54,881 bases of DNA from Maritimibacter alkaliphilus HTCC2654 (GCF_000152805.1 NZ_CH902580.1:50968-105848); one strand, 5' to 3'. Positions 33,284-42,625 are shown, counted from the first letter of the stretch. Notes: generated by a model not told the origin, from the letters alone. A program made the numbers and translations.

Positions 33284-33697
33284 GTGCTAGGTTCAAACCT
33301 GCCCTTAAACCTCGTGCTCTCTAATTGTCCCGAGATTCTCATCTATGCGCAGGGCGACATTCGGTCCTGGCACGATCTTGCGAGGCTCGCCGACATCGTG
33401 CGACCGATGATGGGGATCACCGTGGAGTTGTGGGGGGCCGTTATGAATATCATGGGCGCGATTGAAGCCTCAGTTGTCATCGCCGCGATGCTGGAACGGG
33501 TCACTGAGATCAAGAACCCAGGGGCTTATCCCAGGACCCTCACAATGCGGTCGAAGGAGGGCCTTTTCTCGAGCAGCCCGATGGTCATGGCATTTGGGCG
33601 AAGGTCCGCAGCGTGGGGGTTCACAGCTGTGAACTCCAAACAGACAGCAGGGCAGGCGGGCGTTGCGGGGGCAGGAGTGAGGCGGGGTGAGGTATAG
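33284..33697 (+). pseudogene. RepC (RepABC plasmid replicase) C-terminal remnant
   Basis: From about 33310 the frame reads LSNCPEILIYAQGDIRSWHD, then LADIVRPMMGITVELW, IEASVVIAAMLERVTEIKNP and LTMRSKEGLFSSSPMVMAF. This is the C-terminal part of RepC, the initiator of RepABC plasmids (CPEI..Y..GGIRSW..L, VRPMLGIS..W, IVAAILQR...IKSPGGYLR.LT). The first two thirds, including the DNA-binding domain, are missing, and repA/repB are absent. The rest of 33102-33759 shows no other gene. Confidence 0.8.
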
Positions 33698-33759
33698 AAT
33701 TGACATCTATGCCTCAAAAATGGTTATTTGATGAGTTATAGGCGAGGACGCTATCACTC

Positions 33760-34881
33760 ATGGCTTGGAACTGGCAGATACCCGGTTGGCCGGACTTCCG
33801 GTATGATCCGGAGGCATTAGCACCGCTCGAACAACGCTTTCTGCTGTCTTCGGGCGAAGTGCTGGGCGCCGTGCATCATGTGACCCCGTCCGAGCGCGAT
33901 CAGCTTCGCATCGATCTCCTGAGCGACGAGGCGATGAAGACCAGCGCCATCGAGGGCGAGATGCTGGATCGGCGCAGCGTGCAATCCTCGCTCCGCCGCC
34001 ACCTTGGACTGGAACCGGGCAGCTATCCGGGCAAACCGCGTGAGCAGGGTGTGGCCGAGATGATGGTCGACGTCTATTCGACGTTTCCGGAGGCGCTTAA
34101 TCACGAGACGCTTTTTCGGTGGCATGAGATGCTGCTGGCTTTCGACAAGCGGCTCGAGGTCATTGGATCATACCGGCAGCACGCGGAGGCCATGCAGATC
34201 GTCTCAGGCCGGCCCGATCGCCCGGTCGTGCATTTCGAGGCCCTGCCATCCGAGCAAGTTCCGGCGGAAATGGACAGGTATGTCGACTGGTTCAATCGGA
34301 CCGGGCCGGATGCCGACGCCCCGTTGCCGGCGTTGACGCGGGCTGGGCTCAGCCATCTGTACTTCGAGAGCATTCACCCGTTCGAGGACGGGAACGGGCG
34401 ATTGGGTCGTGCCCTTGCCGAAAAGTCTTTGGCGCAGAACATCGGGCAGCCGAGCCTCATCGCGCTTGCCTTCACCATCGAGCGACAGCGGAAGGCGTAT
34501 TACGATCAGCTTGAACGCCACCAGCGGACACTGGACGTCACGCCTTGGCTGGTCTGGTTCGCCGAGGCCGTTCTGGCCGCGCAGCAGGTCACTTTGGACC
34601 GCGTGGGCTTTTTCATCGCGAAGGCGCATTTCTATGACCGGCACCGCGACAGGCTGAACGAACGGCAGACGAAGGCGATCGAGCGGATGTTTCGCGAAGG
34701 GCCGGGTGGATTCGAGGGCGGTTTGAGCGCGGAGAACTATCTTTCGATCACTAGAACCTCGCGTGCGACGGCGACGAGGGATCTGCAAAGTCTGGTCGAG
34801 ATCGGCGCCCTCACGCGCACGGGCGAACGGCGATACACGCGATACTGGCTGAACTTGGACCGGCCGCAAAGGCAGGCTTGA
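33760..34881 (+). CDS. Fic-family protein (class II, DUF4172 N-terminus)
   Basis: 373 residues. The N-terminus (NWQIPGWPDFRYDPEALAPL) is of the DUF4172 type. The inhibitory-helix motif (S/T)xxxE(G/N) is TSAIEG at 61-66. The Fic active-site loop is H206PFEDGNGRLGR. A C-terminal winged helix follows (LSAENYLSITRTSRATATRD, GALTRTGERRYTRYWL). All catalytic residues are intact. It would transfer AMP to a protein, or act as a deAMPylase. The target is unknown. It stands alone beside the repC remnant, so it may be cargo of that lost plasmid. Confidence 0.9.
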   Translation: MAWNWQIPGWPDFRYDPEALAPLEQRFLLSSGEVLGAVHHVTPSERDQLRIDLLSDEAMKTSAIEGEMLDRRSVQSSLRRHLGLEPGSYPGKPREQGVAEMMVDVYSTFPEALNHETLFRWHEMLLAFDKRLEVIGSYRQHAEAMQIVSGRPDRPVVHFEALPSEQVPAEMDRYVDWFNRTGPDADAPLPALTRAGLSHLYFESIHPFEDGNGRLGRALAEKSLAQNIGQPSLIALAFTIERQRKAYYDQLERHQRTLDVTPWLVWFAEAVLAAQQVTLDRVGFFIAKAHFYDRHRDRLNERQTKAIERMFREGPGGFEGGLSAENYLSITRTSRATATRDLQSLVEIGALTRTGERRYTRYWLNLDRPQRQA

Positions 34882-34963
34882 ATTCTGAATATAGATAAAA
34901 CCAATGGGTCCAAGTGCGAGGATGCTGCGATCCAGTGAGGCTCAAGCGCAGTAGAGACCGAAC

Positions 34964-36016
34964 ATGAACAATGAAGAAAACGGGCCCTTGGACAATACAG
35001 CCAAGTTGCGTCAGGTCGGGGGCACGGGCGGCGGGCTGACGTTTCGACGGCTTCAGATCTTCTGGGCGGTCGCGAACGCGTCGAGCCTGACTCGGGCGAG
35101 CAAGCAGATCGGGCTGGCGCAGCCGACGGTGTCACAGCAGATCGCCTCGCTCGAGGACATCGTCGGGATGCCGCTTTTCGAGCGCCGGTCCAATTCTCTC
35201 GAGCTGACCGAAGCCGGGCGGCAGTTGATGCGCCATGTGCAGAAAGTTCTCGAGAGTATGCAGTCGCTGGAGGACGGGCTGGGTGCCATCGGGGATGGGT
35301 CGCGCCGGACGCTGCGCCTTGCGGGTCTGAATTCGATTCTGAGGGTGCTGGTGCCGACCGCCATGGAAGCCCTGCACAAGAAATTCTCGGAAATCGATTA
35401 TGACATCCACGAAAGCGCGCCCGCGGAAGTTATCGAGATGCTCTATGCGCGGCGGATCAACCTTGGCCTGATCTCGTCGAATTCCATCGCGCCGGCCAGT
35501 GCCGGGTTCGAGCAGATTCACATTTGCACCGACCCCTACGTTCTGGCCGTGCCCAGCGACCTCGACCTGTCGGGTGTGACCGACCCGTCGCGCGATCTGT
35601 CCGCGAAGGATCAGGACGTCCTGTTTCGGTCGATCCAGTTCGCCTTCGGCACGCAGCACAGCAGGCGGGTGCAGGCTTGGTATGACGGGCTGATGCCGGG
35701 AAACCGGCCCTTCGCACAGGCGCGGAGCTTCGAGGTGGCCATCGGCATGGTGCGGGCCGGGCTGGGCATCTGTCTGGCGCCGGCGATGTCCTGTGTGGTG
35801 GGCGATCGCGTGATCGACGGTGTCCGGCTCTACCGAGTCGATTTCCCGGCACGTGACGTGGTCGCGCTGCTGCCGAAACAGTATCTGCGGCAGGAGCTTT
35901 ATTCCTGCCTGATCGACGAGCTCGGGGCGGCGGGGCGCACCTATGCGCCGCCGCCCGCCAGCGAAACGCCGCCCTTTCTGCTCAAGCCCACGCCCGAGTT
36001 CGACCCGGCGTCGTAG
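34964..36016 (+). CDS. LysR-family transcriptional regulator
   Basis: 350 residues. After a 24-residue polar leader the helix-turn-helix reads LTFRRLQIFWAVANASSLTR, ASKQIGLAQPTVSQQIASLE, then MPLFERRSNSLELTEAGRQL. The effector domain follows (residues 115-320). A Pro-rich tail (YAPPPASETPPFLLKPT) is unusual. It lies 119 bp upstream of pqqA in the same direction, so it may regulate PQQ synthesis or a PQQ-dependent dehydrogenase; this is by position only. No divergent target gene is present. Confidence 0.87.
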   Translation: MNNEENGPLDNTAKLRQVGGTGGGLTFRRLQIFWAVANASSLTRASKQIGLAQPTVSQQIASLEDIVGMPLFERRSNSLELTEAGRQLMRHVQKVLESMQSLEDGLGAIGDGSRRTLRLAGLNSILRVLVPTAMEALHKKFSEIDYDIHESAPAEVIEMLYARRINLGLISSNSIAPASAGFEQIHICTDPYVLAVPSDLDLSGVTDPSRDLSAKDQDVLFRSIQFAFGTQHSRRVQAWYDGLMPGNRPFAQARSFEVAIGMVRAGLGICLAPAMSCVVGDRVIDGVRLYRVDFPARDVVALLPKQYLRQELYSCLIDELGAAGRTYAPPPASETPPFLLKPTPEFDPAS

Positions 36017-36135
36017 CCGCGTCCATACGCGCACGAATGGCTCTATGGATGCCATAGATTGCCGGATCGGGGGGTCCATTTCTAGGCTCGCAAGGCAGCA
36101 ATTCCGCTGTTCAAAAGCTAGAAAGGGAGGTCCAC

Positions 36136-36216
36136 ATGGCTTGGGATGCACCGAAAGTTCGCGAGATTCCGGTCGGCATGGAAATCAACATGTACGCCTG
36201 CGCGAAGCAGAAGTAA
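36136..36216 (+). CDS. pqqA: PQQ precursor peptide PqqA
   Basis: A 26-residue peptide starting MAWDAPKVREIPVGMEINMY and ending ACAKQK. The Glu and Tyr of the E-x3-Y motif (EINMY) are those joined to make PQQ. GGGAGG lies 6-7 bases ahead of the ATG. It is 3 bp from pqqB, so this is the start of the pqq operon. The short length makes it easy to miss. Confidence 0.95.
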   Translation: MAWDAPKVREIPVGMEINMYACAKQK

Positions 36217-36219
36217 TCG

Positions 36220-37182
36220 ATGACCCCTCCATCCGAATTCGCGCCCGCCGAGCAGGGTTCACTAAGCCTGATCGTGCTTGGTGGCGCGGCGGGTGGAGGG
36301 GTTCCGCAGTGGAACTGCAACTGCGCGTCGTGTCAGGCCGCGCGGCGCGATCCGTCGCTGGCGGACGGGCAGGCATCGCTTGCCTTCAGTGCCGATGGCG
36401 AGAACTGGTTTCTCGTGAATGCGTCGCCTGACCTGCGCCAGCAGATCAATGACATACCCGAACTGCATCCGCGCAGTGGAAAGCTTCGCGACAGCCCGAT
36501 CGCGGGTGTCCTGCTCGCCAATGGCGAGGTCGATGCCCTCGTGGGGCTTTTGTCATTGCGGGAGGGGTCGCCGTTCGGGATCTGGGCGCATGACCGGGTC
36601 TTGAGCGTTCTGGAGCAGAACAGCATTTTCAACGTTCTGGACCGTGAGACCGTCCCCCGCCGCGCAATCGACATCGGAACGCCGTTCGAGCTTGTGCTGC
36701 AAGACGGGACACCGACCGGGATGACCGTCGAGGCGTTCGAGGTGCCGGGCAAATCCGCCTGGTATCTGGAAAAGACGAGCCACGGGCATCAGCGTGACGT
36801 TCCGGGCGATACGCTGGGGCTGGAGATCACCGGGCCGGATGGGCGGAAGGTGTTCGTCATCACCGCCTGCGCCGGGTTGGATCAGTCCTTGGCGGATCGT
36901 CTGCGCGGGGCCGAGGTCGTGTTCTTCGACGGCACACTGTGGCGCGACGACGAACTGCTCGTCACCGGGCTTGGCCAGAAAACGGGTCAGCGCATGGGCC
37001 ATATGTCGATGTCCGGCCCGGACGGGGTGGTCGAGGCGTTTCGCGATCTCGGCGTCAAGCGCCGGTTCTTCATCCACGTCAACAACTCGAACCCTGCCAA
37101 CCTGCCGGGTTCGCCCGAACGCAGCAGCGTCGAAGAGGCGGGCTGGATCGTCGCCAGACAGGGCCAGAAGGTCACGCTATGA
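36220..37182 (+). CDS. pqqB: PQQ biosynthesis protein PqqB
   Basis: 320 residues of the metallo-beta-lactamase fold. The characteristic start LIVLGGAAGGGVPQWNCNCA and FLVNASPDLRQQI are visible, as is the later GHMSMSGPDGVVEAF. PqqB acts as a hydroxylase on the tyrosine-derived intermediate. The CNCASC cluster may hold structural zinc. It overlaps pqqC by 4 bp (ATGA). Confidence 0.95.
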   Translation: MTPPSEFAPAEQGSLSLIVLGGAAGGGVPQWNCNCASCQAARRDPSLADGQASLAFSADGENWFLVNASPDLRQQINDIPELHPRSGKLRDSPIAGVLLANGEVDALVGLLSLREGSPFGIWAHDRVLSVLEQNSIFNVLDRETVPRRAIDIGTPFELVLQDGTPTGMTVEAFEVPGKSAWYLEKTSHGHQRDVPGDTLGLEITGPDGRKVFVITACAGLDQSLADRLRGAEVVFFDGTLWRDDELLVTGLGQKTGQRMGHMSMSGPDGVVEAFRDLGVKRRFFIHVNNSNPANLPGSPERSSVEEAGWIVARQGQKVTL

Positions 37183-37949
37183 GCCTTGATTTCAGAGAGT
37201 TTCCACAGATCCCCGACACGCCGCTCGACAGTGCGGAGGCGATGGAAGAGCGGCTTCGCCTGATCGGGGAAACCCGCTATCACAACCTGCACCCGTTCCA
37301 CGACATGCTGCATGGCGGTCGGCTGACCAAGGGTCAGGTGCAGGCGTGGGCCATCAACCGGTATTACTACCAAAGCTCGATCCCGCTGAAGGATGCGATC
37401 ATCGTGTCGCGGTTCACCGACCGCCTGATCCGGGTGGAGTGGCGGCATCGCATCGAAGACCACGACGGCGCGCCGGAGAGCGAGGGCGGTATCGAACGCT
37501 GGTTGCAGCTGACGGACGGGCTGGGCATTTCGCGCGATTACGTGGAATCGACGCAAGGCATCTTGCCCGCGACGCGGTTCGCGGTGGATGCCTATGTTCA
37601 TTTCGTGCGGGACCGGAGCCCGCTGGAGGCGATCGCATCGTCGCTGACCGAACTGTTCGCGCCGCAGCTTCACGAACAGCGGATTTCGGGGATGCTGGAG
37701 CACTATGATTTCATCCGTCCCGAGATCATGACCTATTTCAAGCGCCGTCTGTCGCAGGCGCCGCGCGATGCGGCCTTTGCGCTCGACTACGTAAAGCGGA
37801 ACGCCAGAACCCCGGAGGAGCGGGCGCTGGTCTGCGATGCCCTGTTGTTCAAGACACAGGTTCTGTGGGTGCAATTGGACGCGCTTTACCATGCCTATGT
37901 GTCGGGCTTCCCGCCGCCCGGCGCGTTCAGGCCGCAGGTCGAGGCATGA
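37179..37949 (+). CDS. pqqC: Pyrroloquinoline-quinone synthase PqqC
   Basis: 256 residues. The TENA/heme-oxygenase-like fold segments are clear: RYHNLHPFHDMLHGGRLTKG, WAINRYYYQSSIPLKDAIIV, WRHRIEDHDG and ELFAPQLHEQRISGMLEHYD. It performs the final cofactor-free eight-electron oxidation and ring closure to PQQ. It overlaps pqqB and pqqD by 4 bp each. Confidence 0.95.
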   Translation: MSLDFREFPQIPDTPLDSAEAMEERLRLIGETRYHNLHPFHDMLHGGRLTKGQVQAWAINRYYYQSSIPLKDAIIVSRFTDRLIRVEWRHRIEDHDGAPESEGGIERWLQLTDGLGISRDYVESTQGILPATRFAVDAYVHFVRDRSPLEAIASSLTELFAPQLHEQRISGMLEHYDFIRPEIMTYFKRRLSQAPRDAAFALDYVKRNARTPEERALVCDALLFKTQVLWVQLDALYHAYVSGFPPPGAFRPQVEA

Positions 37950-38269
37950 CGATGACGGTGGCGTCCGAGCGCAAGCCGTTGGTCGTTCGCCCGGAAACGG
38001 TCGTGGCGCTGCCCCGGCATGTGCAGTTGAAGTTCGACAAGCTGCGCGAGATGTGGCTGCTGCTGGCGCCCGAGCGCATCCTGACCCCCGACGACATCGC
38101 CGTGCGCGTCCTGCAACTGTGCGACGGGACACGCAGCGTGCATCAGGTCTGCGAGGCGCTTGCCGAGATCTATGCCGCCCCCATCGACCGGATCGAGGCG
38201 GACGTCATCGTCATGGTGCAGGATCTTGCCACGCAGGGTTACCTTCAATCCGTTGAAACAGGGGCATGA
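37946..38269 (+). CDS. pqqD: PqqA-binding chaperone PqqD
   Basis: 107 residues; the ATG overlaps the pqqC stop. It is a winged-helix RRE domain: LPRHVQLKFDKLREMWLLLA, PERILTPDDIAVRVLQLCDG, TRSVHQVCEALAEIYAAP. PqqD presents PqqA to the radical SAM enzyme PqqE. The adjacent pqqE overlaps by 4 bp, consistent with a tight complex. Confidence 0.94.
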   Translation: MTMTVASERKPLVVRPETVVALPRHVQLKFDKLREMWLLLAPERILTPDDIAVRVLQLCDGTRSVHQVCEALAEIYAAPIDRIEADVIVMVQDLATQGYLQSVETGA

Positions 38270-39420
38270 TGGATACCAGCTTTCACGAACCAGACAGCAA
38301 ACTGGCGCCCGGCGTCGGCACGACCCATGGGTTGCCCGTCGCGGTGTTGCTGGAAGTCACGCATCGTTGCCCTCTGCAATGCCCGTATTGCTCCAATCCC
38401 CTGAACCTCGAGCGTCCGGCGGCCGAGCTTGCGACCGAAGACTGGGTCCGGGTTCTGCACGAGCTGGCGGACCTGGGCGTGTTGCAGGTGCATTTCTCGG
38501 GCGGTGAACCGATGGCGCGTCGCGACATCGTCGAACTGGTCGCGGCCGCCACCGACGCGGGGCTTTATTCGAACCTCATCACCTCCGGCGTGAATCTGTC
38601 GCGCGAGCGGCTTGCCGCGCTGGCCGAGGCCGGGTTGAGCCATGTCCAGATCAGTTTTCAGGGCAGCGAGAGCGAAACCGCCGATAGGGTAGGGGGGTAT
38701 CGGAACGGTCACGCCAAGAAGCTGGAGGCGGCGCGCCTGACGCGCGAGGCGGGCTTTCCGTTGACGGTGAACGCCGTGATGCACCGTCAGAACCTGCATC
38801 AACTGCCCGAGATGATCGATATGGCCGTCGAACTGGGCGCGCAACGGATCGAGGTCGCAAACGTCCAGTATTACGGTTGGGCGCTTCGCAACCGTGCCGC
38901 GCTGATGCCCACCATGGAGCAGATCGAGACCTGCAACCGCATCGTGGCCGAGGCCGAAGAGCGTCTGCGCGGCATCCTGATGATCGACTACGTGGTGCCG
39001 GACTATTACGCGGTCCGGCCCAAGACCTGCATGGGGGGCTGGGGGCGTCAGTTCTTCAACATTTCGCCCGCCGGAAAAGTGCTGCCCTGTCATGCCGCCG
39101 AAACGATCACCGGGCTGGACTTCGACAGTGTGCGGGATCACTCGCTGGCGTGGATCTGGGATCACTCGCCCGCGCTCAACCGGTATCGCGGCACCGACTG
39201 GATGGCCGAACCCTGCAAAAGCTGCGAGCATCGCGAAGAGGACTTCGGCGGGTGCCGGTGTCAGGCGTTCGCCCTTGCCGGCGATGCCGGGGCGACCGAT
39301 CCGGCCTGTTCCTTCTCGCCGCTCCATGACGAGATCTTCCGCGTTGCCGAAACCGAGGCCGCGGCGGACGATATGTCGTTCGCGTATCGGAATTACCTGA
39401 CCCCCGTGCCCGGCGAATAG
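38266..39420 (+). CDS. pqqE: PqqA peptide cyclase PqqE (radical SAM)
   Basis: 384 residues. The radical SAM cluster motif is C35PLQC39PYC42. The SPASM-domain cysteines appear around KTCMGGWGRQ, VLPCHAAE, CKSCEHREEDFGGCRCQ and DPACSFSP. It forms the Glu-Tyr carbon-carbon bond in PqqA. It is followed 8 bp later by an S33 peptidase that could supply the proteolysis step of the pathway. Confidence 0.95.
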   Translation: MMDTSFHEPDSKLAPGVGTTHGLPVAVLLEVTHRCPLQCPYCSNPLNLERPAAELATEDWVRVLHELADLGVLQVHFSGGEPMARRDIVELVAAATDAGLYSNLITSGVNLSRERLAALAEAGLSHVQISFQGSESETADRVGGYRNGHAKKLEAARLTREAGFPLTVNAVMHRQNLHQLPEMIDMAVELGAQRIEVANVQYYGWALRNRAALMPTMEQIETCNRIVAEAEERLRGILMIDYVVPDYYAVRPKTCMGGWGRQFFNISPAGKVLPCHAAETITGLDFDSVRDHSLAWIWDHSPALNRYRGTDWMAEPCKSCEHREEDFGGCRCQAFALAGDAGATDPACSFSPLHDEIFRVAETEAAADDMSFAYRNYLTPVPGE

Positions 39421-39428
39421 CGTCGGGC

Positions 39429-40373
39429 ATGAAGGAGCTGACCCGAGATAACCTCGCTGTCGGTGACGGGCACGAGATCCACGTTCGCAGCTATGGCAAT
39501 CCGGGCGGTATCCCGGCGCTGTTTCTGCACGGCGGGCCGGGGTCGGGGGTGCAGGAAAGCCAGCTCGGCATCTTCGACCCGAGCCGTTTTCACGTCATCG
39601 CCTTCGATCAGCGCGGGGCGGGGCTGAGCCGGTTCGACGACAGGTTTCACGCCAATACGACACCGCATCTCGTGGCGGACATCGAACGCATCCGAGAGAG
39701 GTTCGGGATCGAACGCTGGATGGTGGTCGGCGGGTCGTGGGGCGCGACGCTTGCGCTCGCCTATGCGACGGCGCACGCGGACCGGATCGGCGCGATGGTG
39801 CTTCGAGCCGTCTTCCTCGGCACGCGCCACGAGCTTGAACGGGCGTTCCTGTCCAGCCTTCCGCGGTTCTATCCGCAGCTCTATGCCGACTTCGTCGGTC
39901 TGTTGCCCGAAGATGATCGCTCGCGCGTTCTGGATGCCTATTGGGATCGCATCCTCGACGCGGACCCGGCGGTTCACCGGCCGTTTTCGATCGCGTGGCA
40001 CGACACCGAACGGGTTCTGTCGGTCCTGTCGCCGGACGTGCCCTGCCTGTCGGAAGACCTGTCGGCGCGGGGCGACAGGCCGTTGCCGCGCACCCCGTTT
40101 ATGGAGGCGCATTACTTCCACAACGACTGTTTCCTGGACGCGCCGCTCATCGAACAGGTTCACAGGCTGAACGGGCTTCCCGGTATCCTGATTCAGGGCC
40201 GTTACGATCTCTTGTGCCCGCCCGAGACCTCGTATGCCCTTGCCTCCAGATGGACGGGTTCGAGCGTTCGGGTCGTGTCCCCCGCAGGGCATTCGATGGA
40301 GGACCAGAGCATTCGGTCCGCGCTTACGGCTGCCATCACCGAGATGGCGAGGCTCATGAACGGGCGTCTGTAA
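39429..40373 (+). CDS. Proline iminopeptidase-family (S33) peptidase
   Basis: 314 residues of the alpha/beta-hydrolase fold. The oxyanion motif is HGGPGSG (35-41), FDQRGAGLS follows, the nucleophile elbow is GGS103WGATLAL, the acid lies in QGRYDLLCPP and the His in PAGHSMED. It matches prolyl aminopeptidase (Pip). Its start is 8 bp after pqqE, so it is probably in the pqq operon. PQQ formation needs proteolytic release of the crosslinked Glu-Tyr from PqqA, and no M16 pqqF/G gene is present in the window. A role in PQQ maturation is an inference. Confidence 0.88.
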   Translation: MKELTRDNLAVGDGHEIHVRSYGNPGGIPALFLHGGPGSGVQESQLGIFDPSRFHVIAFDQRGAGLSRFDDRFHANTTPHLVADIERIRERFGIERWMVVGGSWGATLALAYATAHADRIGAMVLRAVFLGTRHELERAFLSSLPRFYPQLYADFVGLLPEDDRSRVLDAYWDRILDADPAVHRPFSIAWHDTERVLSVLSPDVPCLSEDLSARGDRPLPRTPFMEAHYFHNDCFLDAPLIEQVHRLNGLPGILIQGRYDLLCPPETSYALASRWTGSSVRVVSPAGHSMEDQSIRSALTAAITEMARLMNGRL

Positions 40374-40392
40374 GGGGGCGGGCGGTCCCGGT

Positions 40393-41241
40393 TCAACCCG
40401 TCGGCTGGACCGCCACGTTGTCGATGAGGCGCACCCCGTCGAGCCATGCGGCGAGGAGGAGGCGACCGGGTCCGGTGGCGGCGGACATGGGGGTGAGGTC
40501 GGGGTCGCTGCACAGGTCGAGGTAATCGACATCCGTGAACCCAGCCGCAACAAGGCGGCTGCGCGCGTCGTCCAGAACGTCCGTGGTCGGCGCGCCCCGT
40601 GACAGGGCTTCGGCGGCGGATTGGAGGATGTCGTGCAGAACAGGGGCGCTGTCGCGCGCATCCGGCCCCAGCCGCAGGTTGCGTGAGGACATGGCAAGCC
40701 CGTCCTCCTCGCGAACGGTGGGACAGCCCACGATCCGGGTCTTGAGGTCGAGATCGGCCGCGAGCCGTCGCACGACCTGCAACTGCTGGAAATCCTTTTC
40801 ACCGAAGAACGCGAGATCGGCATCGGTCTGAAGCAGGAGCTTGGTGACGACCGTTGCGACCCCGTCGAAATGGCCGGGGCGGGTGGCACCGCAAAGCCCC
40901 TCGGTCACGCCCGCCACGGAAATCGTGGTGGCGAAGCCATCGGGATAGATCTGGTCGGGGTCCGGGACATACAGAACGTCCACGTCGAAGGGCGCGAGCT
41001 TTTCCGCATCGCTGTCTTCGGTGCGCGGATATTTGGCGAGGTCTTCGGGGTTGTTGAACTGCCGGGGGTTCACGAACAGGGTCACGATCACACGGTCGGT
41101 CCGCGATTTCGCGGCCTCGACGAGGCTGAGGTGACCGGCGTGAAGCGCGCCCATGGTCGGAACAACGCCGATGGTTTCACCGGCCCGGCGCCACGTGTGG
41201 GTCAGGTCGCGCAGGTCGGATTTCTGGCGGACGATCTTCAT
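40393..41241 (-). CDS. panC: Pantothenate synthetase
   Basis: 282 residues. The HIGH-like motif is in [20 protein letters not shown], with [38 protein letters not shown] and the KMSKS-like MSSRNLRL. It joins pantoate and beta-alanine using ATP. The start overlaps panB by 4 bp. The intact C-terminus ([20 protein letters not shown]) is duplicated as a fragment at 28536-28668. Confidence 0.95.
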   Translation of the reverse strand: MKIVRQKSDLRDLTHTWRRAGETIGVVPTMGALHAGHLSLVEAAKSRTDRVIVTLFVNPRQFNNPEDLAKYPRTEDSDAEKLAPFDVDVLYVPDPDQIYPDGFATTISVAGVTEGLCGATRPGHFDGVATVVTKLLLQTDADLAFFGEKDFQQLQVVRRLAADLDLKTRIVGCPTVREEDGLAMSSRNLRLGPDARDSAPVLHDILQSAAEALSRGAPTTDVLDDARSRLVAAGFTDVDYLDLCSDPDLTPMSAATGPGRLLLAAWLDGVRLIDNVAVQPTG

Positions 41242-42065
41242 GATTGCCCTCCCTCGTCGGTGAAGACGTGTTCGGGTGCCGGGAAGCTGCGGTCCCGCAC
41301 GTCGCCCGCATAGGCCCGGATGGCCTGCGCGGCGTCGGTCGCGAGATCGGCGTAGCGTTTGACGAACTTCGGTTTGAAGGCGTCGAACAGCCCCAGCATA
41401 TCGTCGATGACGAGAATCTGACCGTCGCAGCCGGGCGACGCGCCGATCCCGATGGTCGGGATGGCGAGGTCGGCGGTGATGTCGTCCGCCAGTCGGGCAG
41501 GGACCTTTTCCAGCACGACCGAGAAGGCGCCCGCATCGGCCACGGCACGGGCATCGGCCAGAATGCGTTCGGCATCGGCGCCGCGCCCCTGCACGCGGTA
41601 GCCGCCGATCGCGTTCACGGCCTGCGGTGTCAGACCGATATGGGCCATGACCGGGATGCCGCGTGCGACGAGAAAGGCGATGGTGTCGGCCATGTGCCGC
41701 CCGCCTTCGAGCTTCACGGCCCCCGCGCCGGTTTCGGCCATCAGCCGCGCGGCATTGCGAAACGCCTGATCGGGGCCTTCCTCGTAGCTGCCGAAGGGCA
41801 TGTCGATGACGACGAGAGACCGCTCGGCGCCGCGCACCACCGCTTGCCCATGCAGGATCATCATGTCGAGCGTCACGGGGAGGGTCGAGGGCAGGCCATG
41901 CAGCACCATACCCACGCTGTCGCCCACGAGCAGAACGTCGCATTCCGCATCCGCCAGCCGCGCGACGGGCGTGGTATAGGCGGTCAGGCAGACCAGCGGT
42001 GTCTGGCCCTTGCGCCCCCGTATGTCGGCGGCGGTGAGGGACTTCTGCGGGCTGGGTTGACTCAT
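41238..42065 (-). CDS. panB: 3-methyl-2-oxobutanoate hydroxymethyltransferase
   Basis: 275 residues. KetoPantoate synthase motifs include [63 protein letters not shown] and [14 protein letters not shown]. It makes ketopantoate from ketoisovalerate with methylene-THF. It is the first gene of the minus-strand panBC pair, divergent from panD across 97 bp. Confidence 0.95.
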   Translation of the reverse strand: MSQPSPQKSLTAADIRGRKGQTPLVCLTAYTTPVARLADAECDVLLVGDSVGMVLHGLPSTLPVTLDMMILHGQAVVRGAERSLVVIDMPFGSYEEGPDQAFRNAARLMAETGAGAVKLEGGRHMADTIAFLVARGIPVMAHIGLTPQAVNAIGGYRVQGRGADAERILADARAVADAGAFSVVLEKVPARLADDITADLAIPTIGIGASPGCDGQILVIDDMLGLFDAFKPKFVKRYADLATDAAQAIRAYAGDVRDRSFPAPEHVFTDEGGQS

Positions 42066-42162
42066 GGATCGGCCTCAAGTTTACGTGACGGCAACTTCGT
42101 AGGGGCATTGCCTTGGGATGGCAAGGTCGACGCGGCGGCACAGGGAAAGGGGTCCGGTTCGG

Positions 42163-42612
42163 ATGAAGACCTTCGTAACGGCGAAACTGCACGGCATCCG
42201 CGTGACCGAGGCCGATCTGGACTACCACGGTTCGATCACGCTCGACCCCGACCATTGCGAGGCGGCGGGTATCCTGCCGATGGAGTTCGTGGACATCTGG
42301 AACAAGCAAAGCGGCGCGCGGATCTCGACCTATGTGATCTATGGGACGCGCGGCGCGCGGCAGTGCATCCTGAACGGGGCGGCGGCGCGCACCTGTCAGG
42401 TCGGCGATCAGCTTATCATCTGCGCGAACGAGATGAGGCCGGCGGCGGATGTGACCGAGCTGCGCCCCACGGTGCTGACCTTCACGCCCGAGAATGACAT
42501 CGACGAGGTGTTGACCTATGTGGCCGAGCGCGACGCTGAGGGCCGGATCACCTTCGAGATCCGGAAGGCGGGGGAGCCACAGGCCATCCCTTACAAGGCC
42601 GGGGTTGCCTGA
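42163..42612 (+). CDS. panD: Aspartate 1-decarboxylase
   Basis: 149 residues from the ATG at 42163. The self-cleavage site G23-S24 is in LDYHGSITLDP, preceded by KLHGIRVTEAD. NGAAARTCQVGDQLIICANE is conserved. Cleavage gives a pyruvoyl group on the new N-terminal Ser, and the enzyme makes beta-alanine for PanC. The protein is about 20 residues longer than the E. coli form. It sits divergently to panBC, giving a complete pantoate and beta-alanine supply locus. Confidence 0.94.
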   Translation: MKTFVTAKLHGIRVTEADLDYHGSITLDPDHCEAAGILPMEFVDIWNKQSGARISTYVIYGTRGARQCILNGAAARTCQVGDQLIICANEMRPAADVTELRPTVLTFTPENDIDEVLTYVAERDAEGRITFEIRKAGEPQAIPYKAGVA

Positions 42613-42625
42613 CGCCCGCGTGGTT

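Noticed and set aside
33291-33305. GGTTCAAACC-like tRNA T-loop sequence
   Set aside because: No acceptor, D or anticodon stems can be drawn around it; it lies in the repC remnant.
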